Of a stretch of DNA of 64,000 nucleotides, positions 1-9,108 are shown piece by piece. The notes below the pieces were generated by a model that worked only from the letters and a program-made list of their open reading frames with translations, was not told where the DNA came from and ran no database searches. This DNA comes from Microbacterium oxydans (lineage in GTDB: Bacteria > Actinomycetota > Actinomycetes > Actinomycetales > Microbacteriaceae). A program made the translations under genes and the position numbers. Location: assembly GCF_000956405.1 (NCBI RefSeq), contig NZ_JYIV01000030.1, positions 1 to 64,000 of the forward strand. Reading direction: 5' to 3'. The number at the start of each line of letters is the position of its first letter. The stretch's first letter is position 1.

Positions 1-136
1 CGAGCGTGGCCCCGCGGACGAGGTCATCCTGAACCCGCAGCACGAGTACACCAAGACACTCCTCGGCGCAGCACCCGAGCCCGACAACCTCGGCCGCCTC
101 CGCGACGAGGTCCGCACCGAACTCGGCCTCAACTGA
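1..136 (+). CDS. Oligopeptide-type ABC transporter ATPase, C-terminal end
   Basis: These are the last 44 codons of a gene that starts before the window, in the frame that begins at base 2 and stops with TGA at 134-136. The segment ADEVILNPQHEYTKTLL followed by GAAPEP is the conserved tail of OppF/DppF-type ATPases, which lies after the ABC domain. The next gene starts 26 bases downstream, so this importer probably shares an operon with the ROK regulator, the GH4 glycosidase and the kinase. The likely cargo is therefore an oligosaccharide rather than a peptide (inference). The catalytic part is outside the window. Confidence 0.8.
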   Translation, partial: ERGPADEVILNPQHEYTKTLLGAAPEPDNLGRLRDEVRTELGLN

Positions 137-162
137 ACAGGCCGCTCGGAAGGAAGAGACAC

Positions 163-1305
163 ATGTCACAGATCGACCCGGGAACCTCCGCCTGGTTGCG
201 CACCAGGAACGACCGCGAGGCGTTCCGGCTGATCCTCGAACACGGCCCGCTGACACGGACCCGCCTGGGCGAGCTGTCGGGGATGTCGAAGCCGACGGCG
301 ACCCAGATGATCGCCCGGCTCGAGCGTGCGGAACTGGTGCTCCCGGTCGGCGAGGTGGCCGGGAGCCGCGGTCCGAGCGCGGTCAGCTGGGGTGTGCGAA
401 CCGACCGGGTCGCCGGCGTCGCGGTGAACATGCTCGACGGCAGCATCCAAGCCGTGCTCGTCGACGCCGCGGGGTCGACCTACCCGATCGTCGACCTCCC
501 GGTGCAGGGCGAGGAACGTTCGCCCGAGCGCGACATCTCCCGCGCCATCGATGCCGCCTGCGCTGCGGCCGGTGCGGATCGCAGAACCGTCGAGACGGTC
601 ACGGTCGCGGTGCAGGCTGCGGTCAGCCGTGGGCAGGACACACTCTCCCTGACCGACTCGCTGCCGGGCTGGCCCGCCTTCGGCGCGCGGGCGCGAATCG
701 AAGCAGAGCTCGGGGTCTCGGTGACTCTGGAGAACGACGTCAACCTCGCCACGATGGCGGAGCGCTCGGAGGGTGTGGCGCAGGACGTCGACAGCTTCGC
801 CTTCCTCTGGGTCGGCGTCGGCCTCGGCGTCGGCGTGGATCTGGGGGGCACGATCCATCGCGGCGCACACGGAAGCGCAGGAGAGATCGGCTACCTCACG
901 GTGTCGGCCGGAACCGGTGAGCCCGGAGCCGTGACCACAGACCTGCTCGGTTCGCAGATCATCCTCGACCTCCTGGGCGGTGGGGAGCACGGCTACGCGG
1001 ACGGGATCCGAGCCCTCGCCGACGACGAGCAGGTTCTGCAGACGGTGGCCGAGCGCATCGCCCTCACGATCGAACCGGTCCTGGTCGTGCTCGACCCCGC
1101 CATGATCGTGCTGGGCGGACCCACCGGCCTTGCCGGAGGCAGCCGCCTCGCCGCGTTGGTCGCGGAGCGTGCCGCCAACGACGAGAGGCCCGTTCCGGAG
1201 GTGCGCGTCAGCGGTGCGGGCGAGAGTGCCGTCCTCGTCGGCGCGCGTCGACTGCTCGTCGAGCAGATCCGCACCGTCCTGGAAGAACGCATCCCCACAG
1301 ACTGA
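163..1305 (+). CDS. ROK family transcriptional regulator
   Basis: A 380-residue sugar-responsive repressor. Residues about 25-70 form a winged helix-turn-helix with the segment LTRTRLGELSGMSKPTATQM. The rest is a ROK sugar-kinase-like domain with ENDVNLATMAE and the HGSAGEIGYL segment. The cysteine-rich zinc motif that usually follows in ROK proteins (CxCGxxGCxE) is absent; the sequence runs directly into a short glycine/threonine loop. A GGAAGGA ribosome site lies 7-13 bases before the ATG. It sits between an ABC ATPase and a GH4 glycosidase, so it probably represses this operon and senses a sugar or sugar phosphate. The ligand cannot be told from sequence. Confidence 0.9.
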   Translation: MSQIDPGTSAWLRTRNDREAFRLILEHGPLTRTRLGELSGMSKPTATQMIARLERAELVLPVGEVAGSRGPSAVSWGVRTDRVAGVAVNMLDGSIQAVLVDAAGSTYPIVDLPVQGEERSPERDISRAIDAACAAAGADRRTVETVTVAVQAAVSRGQDTLSLTDSLPGWPAFGARARIEAELGVSVTLENDVNLATMAERSEGVAQDVDSFAFLWVGVGLGVGVDLGGTIHRGAHGSAGEIGYLTVSAGTGEPGAVTTDLLGSQIILDLLGGGEHGYADGIRALADDEQVLQTVAERIALTIEPVLVVLDPAMIVLGGPTGLAGGSRLAALVAERAANDERPVPEVRVSGAGESAVLVGARRLLVEQIRTVLEERIPTD

Positions 1306-1347
1306 CGCCCCTCGGCGGGCGGACGGCCATCAGAACAAGGAGACCAG

Positions 1348-2604
1348 ATGAAGCTCGCCATCGTCGGCGGAGGATCGACGTACACCCCGGAGCTGATCGA
1401 CGGATTCATCCGTCTGCAGCGCGAACTGCCCATCGAGGAGCTGGTGCTCATCGACACGGATCCGACCCGTCTGGAGCTCGTCGGCGCTGTGTCACGACGC
1501 ATGCTGGCCCGGGGAGGGCATCCCGCGCGGCTCGTCACGACCGATGATCTGGCGCGGGGCGTCACGGATGCGGACGCCGTCCTCATCCAGTTGCGCGTCG
1601 GCGGACAGGACGCCAGGGAGCAGGATGAGAGCTGGCCGCACGAGGTCGATTGCATCGGCCAGGAGACGACGGGCCCCGGGGGACTCGCGAAGGCGCTGCG
1701 AACGGTTCCCGTCGTGCTCCGGATCGCCGATGTCGTGCGGCAGCACGCCAAGCCGGACGCCTGGATCGTGGACTTCACGAATCCGGTGGGGATCGTCACC
1801 CGCGCACTCCTGCAGCAGGGGCATCGTGCGGTCGGTCTCTGCAACGTCGCGATCGGCTTCCAACGGAGATTCGCCGCCGAGGCGGGCGTGGAACCCGATC
1901 GAGTGACGCTCGCCCACGTGGGGCTCAACCACCTCACATGGGAGCGCGGCGTCTTCGTGGACGGCGTCGACAGGCTCCCGCAGGCGCTCGAGGACAACGT
2001 CGGCGACCTGGCGGACACGGTCGAACTCGCGCCCGCGCTTCTCGCTCAGCTCGGAGTGATCCCGTCGTACTACCTGCGCTACTACTACGCGCACGACGAG
2101 GTGCTGCACGAGCAGCGCCACAACGCGACAAGGGCCGCCGAGGTGCGCGCGATCGAGAACGAGCTCCTCGGGCTCTACGCGGATCCGCGCGTGGACACCA
2201 AACCGGAGATCCTGGAGAAGCGCGGGGGAGCGTTCTATTCGGAGGCGGCGATCGAGCTGCTGATCGCCATTCGCGGAGGTACCGACCAACCGCGCGTCGT
2301 CAATCTGCGCAACGACGGCGTGCTGCCCTTCCTCCCTGACGACCACGTGATCGAGGTGCCGGCCCGCTACATCGACGGCCGGTTCGCAGCCGAGCCTGTC
2401 GCAGTCCTCCCCGACGACATCAGTGGTCTGATCAGCGCGGTGGCAGGATACGAGCGTCTGGCGCTGGAGGCTGCTGTCGACGGCGGTCGTGACCGCGTGC
2501 TCCGCGCGATGCGTGCCCACCCTCTCGTTCTTCAGCACGAACGCGCGGAGAAGCTGACCGATCTCCTGCTGGCCGCAAACGGTCGATTCCTGGAGTGGGC
2601 GTGA
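1348..2604 (+). CDS. GH4 6-phospho-beta-glucosidase
   Basis: A 418-residue glycoside hydrolase family 4 enzyme. These enzymes cleave phosphorylated disaccharides by an NAD+- and Mn2+-dependent redox mechanism. The N-terminus VGGGSTYTPELIDG is the NAD-binding loop. Metal-binding Cys165 (CNVAIG) and His195 (GLNHLTW) are present, as is the PSYYLRYYY segment typical of the phospho-beta-glucosidase branch. An AAGGAGA site precedes the ATG at 1348. It overlaps the following kinase by 4 bases. GH4 enzymes usually act on PTS-phosphorylated sugars, but the genes here are an ABC importer and a kinase, so the phosphate may be added in the cytoplasm. The exact sugar (cellobiose, chitobiose or another) is unknown. 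Confidence 0.9.
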   Translation: MKLAIVGGGSTYTPELIDGFIRLQRELPIEELVLIDTDPTRLELVGAVSRRMLARGGHPARLVTTDDLARGVTDADAVLIQLRVGGQDAREQDESWPHEVDCIGQETTGPGGLAKALRTVPVVLRIADVVRQHAKPDAWIVDFTNPVGIVTRALLQQGHRAVGLCNVAIGFQRRFAAEAGVEPDRVTLAHVGLNHLTWERGVFVDGVDRLPQALEDNVGDLADTVELAPALLAQLGVIPSYYLRYYYAHDEVLHEQRHNATRAAEVRAIENELLGLYADPRVDTKPEILEKRGGAFYSEAAIELLIAIRGGTDQPRVVNLRNDGVLPFLPDDHVIEVPARYIDGRFAAEPVAVLPDDISGLISAVAGYERLALEAAVDGGRDRVLRAMRAHPLVLQHERAEKLTDLLLAANGRFLEWA

Positions 2605-3617
2605 CCGTGCCGGGAAGAGCCGCACTGGTCCTCGCCGTCGACGGAGGTGGTTCCAAGACCGATGTCGTCCTCCTCGACGACGCCGGTGACGTCCTCACGT
2701 GGGAGCGTGGCCCCGGGTCGAGCCCGCAGATCGACGGCTTGGAGAAGTCCGTGGCCGTCATCGACGATCTCGTGCGACGCGCGCTCGGCAGCCATGACGC
2801 GGGTGAGCTCTCCTCCGTGGGACTGTACCTGTCCGGACTCGATCTCGCCGAGGAGATCGCGACGTTCCGCGAAGCCATCTCCCCCCTTTCCTGGGCGCGG
2901 TCGGCCGTCGTGGAGAACGACCTGCACGCGCTCCTCCGCGCGGGCAGCGACGCGGAGGATGCGATCGCCGTCATCTGCGGTACCGGGATGAATGCGATCG
3001 GCGTCCGCTCCGATGGCGCCACCGTGCGGTTCCCCGCGCTGGGCCCTTTGTCCGGGGACTGGGGTGGGGGTGCGGAGCTGGACGACGCCGTCGTCTGGCA
3101 TGCCGCCCGCGCCGAGGACGGCCGCGGACCGCAGACGGCCCTCGTACCGCTGCTCCTGCGAGCCACGGGAGCATCGACGGTCGCCTCGCTCATCGAAGAC
3201 GTGCATCTGGGTCGGCGTGCGGATCAGGGCTTCGCGGCATTGGCTCCGTTGCTGTTCGAAGCCGCGGCCGCCGGCGATGACGTGGCTCGAACAGTGGTGC
3301 GACGTCAGGCCGAGGAAGTCGTCGCTTTCGTGCGCGCGTGCGTTGCCAGGCTCGACCTCGGAGATGTCGAGTTGCCGGTGCTCTTCGGGGGCGGTGTGGC
3401 CAGAGGGAGGGATCCGCTTTTGCTTGCGACCATCCGCGCGGGTCTGGAGGAACATGCTCCGGCGGCGCGTCTGGAGATCGTGGATGCTCCGCCGGTGCTG
3501 GGCGCGGCGCTGCTGGTGCTGGCAGCCGCCGGTGCGGATCGAGCAGCGCTGGACAGAGCTCGGAGACACCTCGGCACGGACCGGCGTCTCGCGCGGATGG
3601 CCACCGCCGCGGGGTGA
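2601..3617 (+). CDS. BadF/BadG-type sugar kinase (N-acetylglucosamine kinase-like)
   Basis: A 338-residue ASKHA-fold kinase. AVDGGGSKTDVVLLD near the N-terminus is the phosphate-1 loop, and VICGTGMNAIG in the middle is the phosphate-2 loop of the BadF/BadG/BcrA/BcrD family, which includes N-acetylglucosamine and glucosamine kinases. I chose the GTG at 2601 because it gives the usual GTGA overlap with the GH4 stop; an in-frame GTG at 2595 would add two residues. It is the last gene of the operon and ends 26 bases before a strong hairpin. It probably phosphorylates the imported sugar or the GH4 product; which one cannot be decided from sequence. Confidence 0.85.
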   Translation: MTVPGRAALVLAVDGGGSKTDVVLLDDAGDVLTWERGPGSSPQIDGLEKSVAVIDDLVRRALGSHDAGELSSVGLYLSGLDLAEEIATFREAISPLSWARSAVVENDLHALLRAGSDAEDAIAVICGTGMNAIGVRSDGATVRFPALGPLSGDWGGGAELDDAVVWHAARAEDGRGPQTALVPLLLRATGASTVASLIEDVHLGRRADQGFAALAPLLFEAAAAGDDVARTVVRRQAEEVVAFVRACVARLDLGDVELPVLFGGGVARGRDPLLLATIRAGLEEHAPAARLEIVDAPPVLGAALLVLAAAGADRAALDRARRHLGTDRRLARMATAAG

Positions 3618-3642
3618 GAGCTGACGGTCTGCCGCTGGCAAC

Positions 3643-3682
3643 GAGAAGGGGCGCCGCGACCTGAGTCGCGGCGCCCCTTCTC
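3643..3682. terminator. Bidirectional terminator hairpin
   Basis: A perfect 18-bp inverted repeat (arms 3643-3660 and 3665-3682) around the tetraloop CTGA, beginning GAGAAGGGGCGCC. It lies between the convergent kinase and kgd genes and should stop transcription from both sides. Confidence 0.85.
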
Positions 3683-3693
3683 TGTACGGAGAG

Positions 3694-6600
3694 TCAGCCG
3701 AGGGTGACGGCTGCCTTGATCAGCGCAGCCTGCTCGGCCGCGTGGACCTTCGAGGATCCTGTCGCCGGCGAGGCCGAAGCCGGGCGCGAGACCGGACGGA
3801 ACGAACGGTCTCCCGGCACGTCGGCGAACGCGAGCGCGAGGAAAGGCCACGCGCCCTGGTTCTCCGGCTCCTCCTGCACCCACACCAGCTCGGCGTTCGG
3901 GTAGGAGTCGGTGATGGCCTTGAGGCCGTCGATCGGAGTCGGGTACAGCTGCTCGAGCCGGACCAGAGCGATCTCGGGGTTCGGGTTCTTCTCGAGCTCG
4001 GCCCGGAGGTCCCAGTGCACCTTGCCCGAGTGCACGAGCACGCGCTTGACGGCCGTGCGGTCGAGGCCGCGGTCGTCGTCGAGCACCGGCTCGAACCGGC
4101 CCTGCGTGAATGCCTCGACAGGACTGGTCGCTCCACGCAGACGCAGCATCGCCTTCGGCGTGAAGACGATCAGCGGCTTGCGCGGACGGGCGTAGGCCTG
4201 GCGACGCAGCAGGTGGAAGTACGAGGCCGGCGTCGACGGACGCGACACGATCATGTTGTCCTGCGCGCACATCTGCAGGAAGCGCTCGATGCGTGCCGAG
4301 GAGTGGTCCGGTCCCTGACCCTCGTAGCCGTGGGGGAGGAGCAGGGTCACGCTGGACTGCTGCCCCCACTTCTGCTCGGCTGCCGAGATGTACTCGTCGA
4401 TGACGGACTGGGCGCCGTTGACGAAGTCGCCGAACTGCGCCTCCCAGAGGACGAGCGCCTCGGGGGCTTCGACCGAGTAGCCGTACTCGAAGCCGAGAGC
4501 GGCGTACTCGCTCAGCAGCGAGTCGTAGACGAAGAAGCGTCCCTGCGCATCGGAGAGGTTCGACAGGGGCAGCCATTCCTGGCCGTTGGCGCGGTCGTGC
4601 AGGGTCGCGTGACGCTGCACGAACGTGCCGCGTCGTGCGTCCTGCCCCGCCAGACGGACCGGAGTGCCCTCCACGAGGAGCGAGCCGAACGCGAGCAGTT
4701 CGCCGAAGCCCCAGTCGATGGACCCGTTGCGGCTCATGTCGAGACGCTTCTCCAGCAGCTGCTGGATCTTCGGGTGCACCGTGAAGCCCTCCGGCTTGTT
4801 CACGAACGCGTCGCCGATCATCTGGATGACCTCGCTCGGCACGCCGGTGACCTCCGGTGCGCCCACCTGGTCCTCGACCGGCGGAGTCTCGGGGGCGACG
4901 GGGAGGGCACCGGTCTCGGCCGCGTGCGTCTCTGCGAAGGCGATCTCCAGTCGGTTCTGGAAGTCGGCCTTGGCCTCGTCGTACTCCTGCTCGGTGATGT
5001 CACCGCGGCCGACGAGCGACTCGGTGTACAGGCGGCGGACCGAGCGCTTCGCCTGGATGAGGTCGGTCATCAGCGGCTGCGTCATCGAGGGGTCGTCTCC
5101 CTCGTTGTGACCGCGTCGGCGGTAGCAGACAAGGTCGATCACGACATCGCGGTGGAAGCGCTCGCGGTACTCGAAGGCGAGCTGCGCGACGTGGATGACC
5201 GCCTCCGGGTCGTCGCCGTTCACGTGGAAGACCGGGGCCTGGATGGTCTTGGCCACGTCGGTCGAGTAGATCGAGGTGCGACCGTCGTTCGGAGTGGTGG
5301 TGAAACCGACCTGGTTGTTGACGACGACGTGGATCGTGCCGCCGGTGCGGTAGCCGCGCAGCTGAGACATCTGCAGGGTCTCGACCACGACGCCCTGCCC
5401 GGCGAACGCGGCGTCACCGTGCACGAGGATGGGCAGCCACGCGAACGTGCCGATCGGCTTGCGGTCCTGCTTGGCGCGGACGATTCCTTCCAGCACGCCG
5501 TCGACCGTCTCGAGGTGCGAGGGGTTGGCGGCGAGGTAGACGGGAAGCTCCGACTCGTCATCGGCGACGAAGGTGCCCTCGGTCCCGAGGTGGTACTTCA
5601 CGTCACCGGAGCCGCGCTGGTTGCCCGGCGTCTGCGTACCCTCGAACTCGCGGAAGACCTGACCGTAGGTCTTTCCGGCGATGTTGGTGAGCACGTTCAG
5701 GCGGCCACGGTGCGCCATGCCGATCGCGGCTCCTTCGAGCCCGGCCGTGGCCGCGCCCTGCAGGATCTCGTCGAGGAGAGGGATCAGCGACTCGCCGCCT
5801 TCGAGCGAGAAGCGCTTCTGGCCGACGAACTTGGTCTGGAGGAAGGTCTCGAACGCCTCGGCCTCGTTGAGCTTGCGGAGGACCCGCAGCTGCTCGTCGT
5901 GGCCGGGCTTCTGGTACTTGACCTCGACCTTCTCCTGGAACCAGCGGCGCTGCTCCGGGTCCTGGATGTGCATGTACTCGATGCCGAGCGTGCGGCAGTA
6001 CGAGTCGCGCAGCACGCCGAGGATGTCGCGGAGCTTCGCGACGCGGCGGCCGCCGAAACCGCCGGTGACGAACTCACGGTCGAGGTCCCAGAAGGTGAGC
6101 CCGTGGCTCTCGATCTCCAGGTCGGGGTGCGAGCGCTGCACGTACTCGAGCGGGTCGATGTCGGCCATGAGGTGACCGCGCACGCGGAAGGAGTTGATGA
6201 GCTCCTGCACGCGGGACTGCTTGTCGACGCGCTCGGCGAGGTCGACCGCGATGTCGGGGTTCCACCGGATCGGTGCGTACGGGATGCGGAGCGCCGCGAA
6301 GATGTCGTCGTAGAAGCCGCGCTGGCCGATGAGCAGCTCGTGCACCTTCTTCAGGAACTCGCCGGAGCCGGCTCCCTGGATGACGCGGTGGTCGTAGGTG
6401 CTCGTGAGCGTGATCGTCTTGCCGATCGCGAGTTCGTTGAGCGTCTTCTCGCTCGCGCCCTGGAACTCGGCGGGGTACTCGAGGGCGCCGGCGCCGATGA
6501 TGCAGCCCTGGCCCTTCATCAGACGCGGGACCGAGTGCACGGTGCCGATTCCGCCGGGGTTGGTGAGCGACACCGTCGTGCCCTGGAAGTCGGCGGCGGT

Positions 6601-7380
6601 CAGCTTGTTGCCGCGTGCACGCGTGACCAGGTCTTCGTACGCGGAGAGGTACTCGGTGAAGGTCAGCGTGTCGGCGCGCTTGATGCTGGGCACCATGAGG
6701 GCGCGCGTGCCGTCGGGCTTGGGCAGGTCGATCGCGATGCCGAGGTTGACGTGCGCCGGTGCGACCACGGAGGGCTTGCCGTCGACCTCTGCGTAGAACA
6801 CGTTCTGGCTGCGGAACTCGTCGAGGGTGCGGATGAGCGCCCAGCCGATCAGGTGCGTGAAGCTGACCTTGCCGCCGCGGGTGCGAGCCATGTGGTTGTT
6901 GATGACGATGCGGTTGTCGATCATTAGCTTCGCCGGCACGGTGCGGACACTCGTGGCGGTCGGCACGGTGAGCGACTCGTCCATGTTCGCGGCGAGGGTC
7001 TTGGGCAGACCACGCAGCGGCGTGACCTTGTCCTCTTCAGCGGGAGCGGGAGCCTCCTTGGACTCCGACTTCGCGGCGGGCTTCGGGGCCTGCGCGGGGA
7101 TCGGGGCGGCTGCGGCCGGCTTGGCCGTGGTGCGAGCCACCGGCTGCGAGCCGATCACGGGGATCGGCGCAGTGACGGGGTGCGTCGCCGGGGCCTGCGT
7201 GTCGGACGCTGCCGCGGGAGCAGCGGACGCCGCTTCGGAGTGGTACTTCTCCAGGATGGGCCACCACTCCTTGTCGACGGAGTCGCGGTTCACCTTGAAC
7301 TGCTCGTAGAGCTCTTCAACGAGCCAGGAATTGGCTCCGAACCCCCCGTCGCCGTTGACGCCGGTCACCTGGTTCGACAC
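3694..7380 (-). CDS. kgd: Multifunctional 2-oxoglutarate metabolism enzyme (E2-E1 fusion)
   Basis: A 1228-residue actinobacterial fusion that acts as the E1 part of 2-oxoglutarate dehydrogenase and as 2-oxoglutarate decarboxylase in the TCA cycle. Order: an E1-type N-terminal segment (residues 1-45, FGANSWLVEELYEQ), a Pro/Ala-rich linker (50-115), an E2-like acyltransferase domain (about 125-365) with catalytic His331 in DHRVIQGAGSGEF, then the thiamine diphosphate-dependent E1 domain (about 390-1228) with HGDAAFAGQG and NNQVGFTT. There is no lipoyl domain, as usual for this family. The GTG at 7380 was chosen because an AAAGAGGG site lies just upstream. It is divergent from guaB1. Members are controlled by an FHA protein (GarA/OdhI), which is not in this window. 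Confidence 0.95.
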   Translation of the reverse strand: MSNQVTGVNGDGGFGANSWLVEELYEQFKVNRDSVDKEWWPILEKYHSEAASAAPAAASDTQAPATHPVTAPIPVIGSQPVARTTAKPAAAAPIPAQAPKPAAKSESKEAPAPAEEDKVTPLRGLPKTLAANMDESLTVPTATSVRTVPAKLMIDNRIVINNHMARTRGGKVSFTHLIGWALIRTLDEFRSQNVFYAEVDGKPSVVAPAHVNLGIAIDLPKPDGTRALMVPSIKRADTLTFTEYLSAYEDLVTRARGNKLTAADFQGTTVSLTNPGGIGTVHSVPRLMKGQGCIIGAGALEYPAEFQGASEKTLNELAIGKTITLTSTYDHRVIQGAGSGEFLKKVHELLIGQRGFYDDIFAALRIPYAPIRWNPDIAVDLAERVDKQSRVQELINSFRVRGHLMADIDPLEYVQRSHPDLEIESHGLTFWDLDREFVTGGFGGRRVAKLRDILGVLRDSYCRTLGIEYMHIQDPEQRRWFQEKVEVKYQKPGHDEQLRVLRKLNEAEAFETFLQTKFVGQKRFSLEGGESLIPLLDEILQGAATAGLEGAAIGMAHRGRLNVLTNIAGKTYGQVFREFEGTQTPGNQRGSGDVKYHLGTEGTFVADDESELPVYLAANPSHLETVDGVLEGIVRAKQDRKPIGTFAWLPILVHGDAAFAGQGVVVETLQMSQLRGYRTGGTIHVVVNNQVGFTTTPNDGRTSIYSTDVAKTIQAPVFHVNGDDPEAVIHVAQLAFEYRERFHRDVVIDLVCYRRRGHNEGDDPSMTQPLMTDLIQAKRSVRRLYTESLVGRGDITEQEYDEAKADFQNRLEIAFAETHAAETGALPVAPETPPVEDQVGAPEVTGVPSEVIQMIGDAFVNKPEGFTVHPKIQQLLEKRLDMSRNGSIDWGFGELLAFGSLLVEGTPVRLAGQDARRGTFVQRHATLHDRANGQEWLPLSNLSDAQGRFFVYDSLLSEYAALGFEYGYSVEAPEALVLWEAQFGDFVNGAQSVIDEYISAAEQKWGQQSSVTLLLPHGYEGQGPDHSSARIERFLQMCAQDNMIVSRPSTPASYFHLLRRQAYARPRKPLIVFTPKAMLRLRGATSPVEAFTQGRFEPVLDDDRGLDRTAVKRVLVHSGKVHWDLRAELEKNPNPEIALVRLEQLYPTPIDGLKAITDSYPNAELVWVQEEPENQGAWPFLALAFADVPGDRSFRPVSRPASASPATGSSKVHAAEQAALIKAAVTLG

Positions 7381-7528
7381 TCTCGATCGCCCTCTTTCAT
7401 CGCTGAAGCTCTCTGGTGCGGACGTCGACGCAGGATGCGTTCGGGCCCGCACACTCTCGACCAACAAGCCTAACGTGTTTCCCTTGGGGAATCGTCGAAG
7501 CCGAGCGCCCACCGCGTCGCGATCTGGG

Positions 7529-7534
7529 TACCGT
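7529..7534 (+). promoter_or_regulatory. -10 box TACCGT, leaderless guaB1
   Basis: TACCGT ends 6 bases before the ATG at 7541, so transcription should begin at or within a base of the start codon. There is no Shine-Dalgarno site. Confidence 0.6.
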
Positions 7535-7540
7535 GGAACC

Positions 7541-8995
7541 ATGAAGTTCTCTGGAGCGCAGCCGACCGTCGATCTGACCTACTCCGACGTGTTCCTGGTG
7601 CCCCGCAGATCCGCGGTCACCAGCCGTCTCCAGGTGGATCTGGCGCCGCAGGACGGCACGCCGGCGACACTGCCGCTGGTCGCCGCCAACATGAACTCCG
7701 TGACGGGGCCGCGCATCGCCGCGGTGCTCGCGCGGCGTGGCGCCCTCGGTGTGCTGCCCCAGGATCTCCCTCTGCAGGAACTCGATGCCGCCATCCGCGA
7801 GGTGAAGTCGCAGCCCGTGCTCTGGGACACGCCGATCGTGCTGCCCCCGGAAGCCTCGGCTGCTGATGCGCTCCGCCTGCTGCCGGCGACCAGCGGTCAC
7901 GGCATCGTCGTCGCCCGTGGCGCTGCCCCCATCGACGTCGACCGGATCCTCGGCATCCTCCCTGCGACCAGGCTGGCGACGGCGCTCCCCGATGCGCAGC
8001 TGGGCGATCTGGTGCATCGCGGCACGCCGTCGATCGATGCGGACGACATCGGCTCGGAGCGGCACGCGTTCGACGTCATCACCGACGCGGGCGTCGAGAT
8101 GGTGACCGTCGTGCACCACGGGCACCTCGTCGGCACGCTGAGCGCTCGCAGCGCGCTGCGCTCGACGCTGTACCGTCCGGCGGTCGACGCCGACGGGCGC
8201 CTCGCGGTGGCCGCTGCGGTCGGCATCAACGGCGATGTCGCGGCCAAGGCCAAGGCTCTCGCCGCCGCGGGGGTCGACGTGCTGGTGGTGGACACCGCCC
8301 ATGGACACCAGGAAGGGATGCTGCGCGCCCTGCGTGCCGTCGCCGAGCTCGACCTCGGTCTTCCCGTCGTCGCGGGCAACATCGTCACCGCGGACGGCGT
8401 CGCCGACCTGGTCGATGCCGGTGCGGCGATCCTCAAGGTCGGCGTCGGCCCCGGCGCGATGTGCACCACCCGCATGATGACCGCGGTCGGCCGCCCGCAG
8501 TTCTCCGCTGTGCTCGAGACGGCGCAGGCGGCGCGGGAGCTCGGCGCCCACGTCTGGGCCGACGGGGGAGTGCGCTACCCGCGCGATGTCGCGCTGGCGC
8601 TCGCTGCAGGCGCGGCCTCGGTCATGGTCGGCTCGTGGTTCGCGGGGACGATCGAAGCTCCGGGCGAGCTGCAGCGCGACGCCGAAGGGCGCCTGTTCAA
8701 GGAGTCGTGGGGCATGGCATCGACCAAGGCCGTCCAGGCGCGCTTCGGCCGTCTCGACGCTTACGAGCGCGCTCGCAAGGAACTGTTCGCGGAGGGGATC
8801 TCCTCGTCGAAGATCTACCTCGACCCGCTCCGGCCCGGTGTCGAGGATCTGCTCGACATGATCACCTCCGGCGTGCGTTCCTCGTTCACCTACGCCGGAG
8901 CGTCGTCCGTGCCGGAGTTCCATGACCGCGCGGTCGTCGGTCTGCAGTCGGCGGCGGGCTACGAGGAGGGCAAGGCTCTTCCGGTCAGCTGGTGA
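7541..8995 (+). CDS. guaB1: GuaB1 family IMP dehydrogenase-related protein (GMP reductase)
   Basis: A 484-residue TIM-barrel protein of the IMPDH/GMPR family with an inserted CBS pair at about residues 95-210. YSDVFLVPRRS at the N-terminus and GVGPGAMCTTRM, with the catalytic Cys308, identify the family. Actinobacterial GuaB1 is distinct from the true IMP dehydrogenase GuaB2; work in mycobacteria points to GMP reductase activity, recycling GMP to IMP (family knowledge, not shown here). The ATG at 7541 is preferred over upstream in-frame starts because it sits 6 bases after a -10 box and matches the family N-terminus. Confidence 0.9.
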   Translation: MKFSGAQPTVDLTYSDVFLVPRRSAVTSRLQVDLAPQDGTPATLPLVAANMNSVTGPRIAAVLARRGALGVLPQDLPLQELDAAIREVKSQPVLWDTPIVLPPEASAADALRLLPATSGHGIVVARGAAPIDVDRILGILPATRLATALPDAQLGDLVHRGTPSIDADDIGSERHAFDVITDAGVEMVTVVHHGHLVGTLSARSALRSTLYRPAVDADGRLAVAAAVGINGDVAAKAKALAAAGVDVLVVDTAHGHQEGMLRALRAVAELDLGLPVVAGNIVTADGVADLVDAGAAILKVGVGPGAMCTTRMMTAVGRPQFSAVLETAQAARELGAHVWADGGVRYPRDVALALAAGAASVMVGSWFAGTIEAPGELQRDAEGRLFKESWGMASTKAVQARFGRLDAYERARKELFAEGISSSKIYLDPLRPGVEDLLDMITSGVRSSFTYAGASSVPEFHDRAVVGLQSAAGYEEGKALPVSW

Positions 8996-9024
8996 TCCGC
9001 GAGCGCGCACACGGTCGCGTTGGG

Positions 9025-9030
9025 TACAAT
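9025..9030 (+). promoter_or_regulatory. -10 box TACAAT before the CNNM operon
   Basis: TACAAT fits the TANNNT consensus and lies 78 bases before the ATG at 9109. A second candidate, CATAAT, lies about 10 bases further down. I see no clear -35. Confidence 0.4.
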
Positions 9031-9108
9031 CGTCGGCATAATGGACGACCCTCCCAGTTGTAGAACATCGCCCCACTGTCCGCCTCTCTCACCGGAGAGG
9101 AACCTCTG

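Noticed and set aside
3742..6927. A 1061-codon open frame on the plus strand, antisense to kgd
   Set aside because: High GC makes long antisense frames common; the product is rich in Arg, Val and Glu with no family motif, while kgd is certain on the other strand.
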